Shown here: piece after piece, positions 6,788-8,514 of the stretch
Numbering within the stretch: position 1 is the stretch's first letter
Layout: each line of letters begins with the position of its first letter
Origin: a bacterium
GTDB taxonomy: Bacteria > Patescibacteria > JAEDAM01 > Absconditabacterales > Absconditicoccaceae
Direction of reading: 5' to 3'
NCBI GenBank assembly: GCA_030528665.1
Contig: JAUMYK010000018.1
Coordinates: 1 to 8,514 of the forward strand
Length of the DNA stretch: 8,514 bases
Translations under genes and position numbers: made by a program
The notes under the pieces: model-generated
What the model was told of the DNA's origin: nothing
The model's database searches: none
Seen by the model: only the letters and a program-made list of their open reading frames with translations

Positions 6788-7834
6788 ATGACAACAAAAA
6801 AAATGTTAAAGCTTAAGGGAATGATCAAATCCCTTGTATTCATCAGCCTAAGTGCTGGAATCTTGCAATCTTGTAACAAACTCGAGGATTCCTCGCTGCC
6901 AGAAGCAACTCATAATGCAGATTTAGCCGCTCTAGACTCTTCATCCTTTGAAAGTGATGAAGTCATGGAAGGCTCGCTGACTAGGAGACCCAATCAGGAT
7001 ATTACGAATCCCTCTTGGACACCTGGTAACTATGATCCTATCGTAGCACTCAACTATCAAATCCGCTCTCCTCAGAAAATCAAAGGAGATACCTATCGAT
7101 TTGTTGTGACCTCAAAAAATTTTGCTCGTAAGCATATCTATATCAGATATAATTCTCCTCAGGGAAACGAAGTATTTGAGCAAATGCGACCAAATTTGAG
7201 CTATAGTTCTTTTGAGGTTCAGCGAAGATTCCAACAGGAAGGGGTCTATCATATTCGATTTTACGTGGAATCCACAGGGTCAGTTCTTCCTTATCCACGA
7301 ATTCATCAAAATAGTTATACGATCAATGTAGAACTGCCGGTGAATGTGCCCACGGCTGTTAATGATTATTTCAACTATATGAGGATTGTAGGTAGGGATG
7401 GAAGTAATGGAAGAGATTATGAACAGTGGGGGTTCTTTACAAAAGAATGTGTAAGTTGGGTTGCTCACAAAGTAAATCGAATGTGGAATACTGACAAAGA
7501 CTTTTCAAATAGAATGTTTGCTGGAACACGGCTTAGTACAGCAAGATATTGGAAAAGTAGATTTGTGCAGAATGGCTATCGTGTTGATAAAACGCCCAAA
7601 CCTGGAGCTATCATTTGGTGGGGGGCTAATCCAAATCTCATTAAGGAGTGGGACGGTAGTCTACGGGCAAGAGGAAGCGGTCATGTAGGATTTGTCCACA
7701 AGGTAGAAAATGGGATTGTGTATTATTCAGACTACAATGGAGATGGAAATCATCAATACAATGGAAATCGACAGATAAGAGTTCAGGATATTCGATTAGC
7801 TGAGTTTATTCATGTTCAACGAAAATTACATTAA
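6788..7834 (+). CDS. Lipoprotein with C-terminal CHAP peptidoglycan-hydrolase domain
   Basis: A 348-residue predicted surface lipoprotein. Residues 1-29 form a lipoprotein signal: basic start, hydrophobic core and LQSC, with the lipidated Cys at 29. Residues about 30-75 are an acidic, Ser-rich linker. Residues about 78-190 have the alternating pattern of a beta-sandwich, perhaps a wall-binding domain; I cannot name it. The C-terminal ~130 residues match CHAP (cysteine, histidine-dependent amidohydrolase/peptidase): KECVSWVA with catalytic Cys221, then KPGAIIWW, GHVGFVHKV with catalytic His299, and YYSDYNGDG, which supplies the probable third polar residue. CHAP enzymes cut amide bonds in peptidoglycan. 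There is no UGA in the frame. It starts at ATG 6788 after an A-rich leader with no Shine-Dalgarno sequence, ends in TAA and is followed at once by a terminator. It may remodel the cell's own wall or act on a neighbouring cell. The domain call is firm; the target is inference. Confidence 0.88.
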   Translation: MTTKKMLKLKGMIKSLVFISLSAGILQSCNKLEDSSLPEATHNADLAALDSSSFESDEVMEGSLTRRPNQDITNPSWTPGNYDPIVALNYQIRSPQKIKGDTYRFVVTSKNFARKHIYIRYNSPQGNEVFEQMRPNLSYSSFEVQRRFQQEGVYHIRFYVESTGSVLPYPRIHQNSYTINVELPVNVPTAVNDYFNYMRIVGRDGSNGRDYEQWGFFTKECVSWVAHKVNRMWNTDKDFSNRMFAGTRLSTARYWKSRFVQNGYRVDKTPKPGAIIWWGANPNLIKEWDGSLRARGSGHVGFVHKVENGIVYYSDYNGDGNHQYNGNRQIRVQDIRLAEFIHVQRKLH

Positions 7835-7840
7835 TTCAAA

Positions 7841-7873
7841 AAAAGCTCCTTAGGTTTTTCCTAGGGAGTTTTT
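7841..7873 (+). terminator. Intrinsic terminator, probably bidirectional
   Basis: CTCCTTAGG (7846-7854) pairs with CCTAGGGAG (7860-7868) through nine pairs including one G-U, around a TTTTT loop. TTTTT follows on the right and AAAAAAA precedes on the left, so it works in both directions. It lies 11 nt after the CHAP gene stop, and its right arm contains the TAG stop of the convergent gene. Confidence 0.88.
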
Positions 7874-8514
7874 GCTAAAGGTATTTCACAGGTTTCAATT
7901 TGAAAGTTCCCAATCACTATGCTGTTGTTTTTGGTTGTTTGTTCCAATATATCCCAATCCAAACTATCTCGCTGTGACTTAAAAGGCTCTAGTAAAGTGC
8001 CATTTATCCATCTTTTTACAATAAACACATTCTTTTGTACATCAAAAATACTTCGTCTTGTCTGAATGGTCGTTTGAGTATATGGATCCTCAATTCAGAT
8101 GCCTTGATCATAGAGTTGATGGTCAAGAATAAAAAAGAATCCATCTTCATTTGTTCTATATCCATACAAGAAAAAATGCCCGTTCTTTTCTCCTCGAGGA
8201 TGAGTAACTAATTGCTTACATGCTTTACTATCTCCATCACAGTTTATATCCCACAGCTGGTCTTTATTAGTCTGTACTGCATCTATATAATGTCATTCGT
8301 TGATATGGTGCTTGTCCAAAAAAGCAAGCAATTCTCAGTAGGTATCGAGCGGAAGTGTGTATCTCATATTTCCCTGATGATTTATACAAAAAGGCTGTTG
8401 TCACTCAGCTCCATAATGAGAAACAGCACCAGTGGAAAGTAAAAAAATGCTATCAATGCCTCCTCATCCTCCTCAAATGAAAGAGTAATACATATCATGT
8501 GTGGTATATGTACA
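7861..8514 (-). CDS. UGA-rich gene of unknown function, N-terminus outside the window
   Basis: An unbroken minus-strand frame runs from the window edge to TAG at 7861-7863, giving 217 visible residues if UGA is Gly. It contains six in-frame UGA codons (8473, 8464, 8401, 8335, 8293 and 8095 are their lower coordinates), so the standard code hides it completely. The visible part begins within or after the N-terminus and soon has six successive glycines (codons TGA GGA GGA TGA GGA GGC), preceded by MYYSFI and followed by IDSIFLLSTG. Then come mixed stretches with DINCDGDSKACKQ, aromatic-rich segments such as GHFFLYGY and DGFFFILD, and a C-terminal part with VFIVKRWING. Scattered cysteines and the Gly tract would suit a secreted or pilin-like surface protein, but I cannot assign a family. 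An internal ATG at 8493 is possible but the frame stays open upstream. It converges on the CHAP lipoprotein gene. Confidence 0.7.

Noticed and set aside
8212..8442. A 76-codon plus-strand frame near the right edge
   Set aside because: It is the antisense shadow of the UGA-rich minus-strand gene, whose frame is continuous over 654 nt.
1..8514. CRISPR arrays, tRNA or rRNA genes, insertion sequences, or defence and toxin-antitoxin genes
   Set aside because: I saw no regularly spaced repeats, cloverleaf patterns, transposase motifs or flanking terminal repeats, and no defence-family motifs in any frame read with UGA as Gly.

Overview
The window comes from a bacterium that reads UGA as glycine (NCBI code 25), the code known from the CPR/Patescibacteria lineages Gracilibacteria (BD1-5/GN02) and Absconditabacteria (SR1). 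Under the standard code, most genes here look truncated or split at UGA. When UGA is read through, six genes become continuous frames that end in TAA or TAG; two further genes contain no UGA. The strongest case is TilS: its catalytic half and its C-terminal domain are in one frame, separated only by UGA at 5648-5650. I count 12 in-frame UGA codons and no gene that ends in UGA. Glycine rather than tryptophan is favoured by a run of six codons (TGA GGA GGA TGA GGA GGC) in the last gene and by ordinary TGG use for Trp. The assignment to one of the two lineages is inference.

Layout, left to right: (1) 38-373, minus strand, a small YvlD/phage-holin-4-family membrane protein. (2) 374-562, a divergent promoter region with a near-consensus sigma70-type promoter for the rightward gene. 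(3) 563-2893, plus strand, a 776-residue protein of unknown function with helical/coiled-coil regions and two central hydrophobic segments, followed by (4) 2941-3456, plus strand, a small coiled-coil lipoprotein. (5) A leftward tRNA-modification cluster, transcribed tilS (6535-5264), a single-pass membrane protein (5245-4721), then queA (4664-3453). queA and the small lipoprotein converge and share the palindrome TTAA (3453-3456) as both stop codons. (6) 6536-6787, a divergent intergenic region with a duplicated GAGGAGGGAAA...CTATGG element, a palindrome and a possible 15-codon leader ORF. (7) 6788-7834, plus strand, a lipoprotein with a C-terminal CHAP peptidoglycan-hydrolase domain, closed by an intrinsic terminator. 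(8) 7861-8514, minus strand, a UGA-rich gene of unknown function whose N-terminus lies beyond the window.

How the parts relate: TilS makes lysidine in the tRNA-Ile that reads AUA, and QueA makes the epoxyqueuosine precursor of queuosine, so the central operon concerns decoding accuracy. The CHAP lipoprotein and the small lipoprotein are envelope proteins; in a lineage whose described members live on or prey on other bacteria, a surface wall hydrolase could act on self or host. I found no tRNA, rRNA, CRISPR array, insertion sequence or recognisable defence system. With the right code there is no gene-free stretch longer than about 250 bases. Strong Shine-Dalgarno sequences are absent before all the main genes whose starts are visible.
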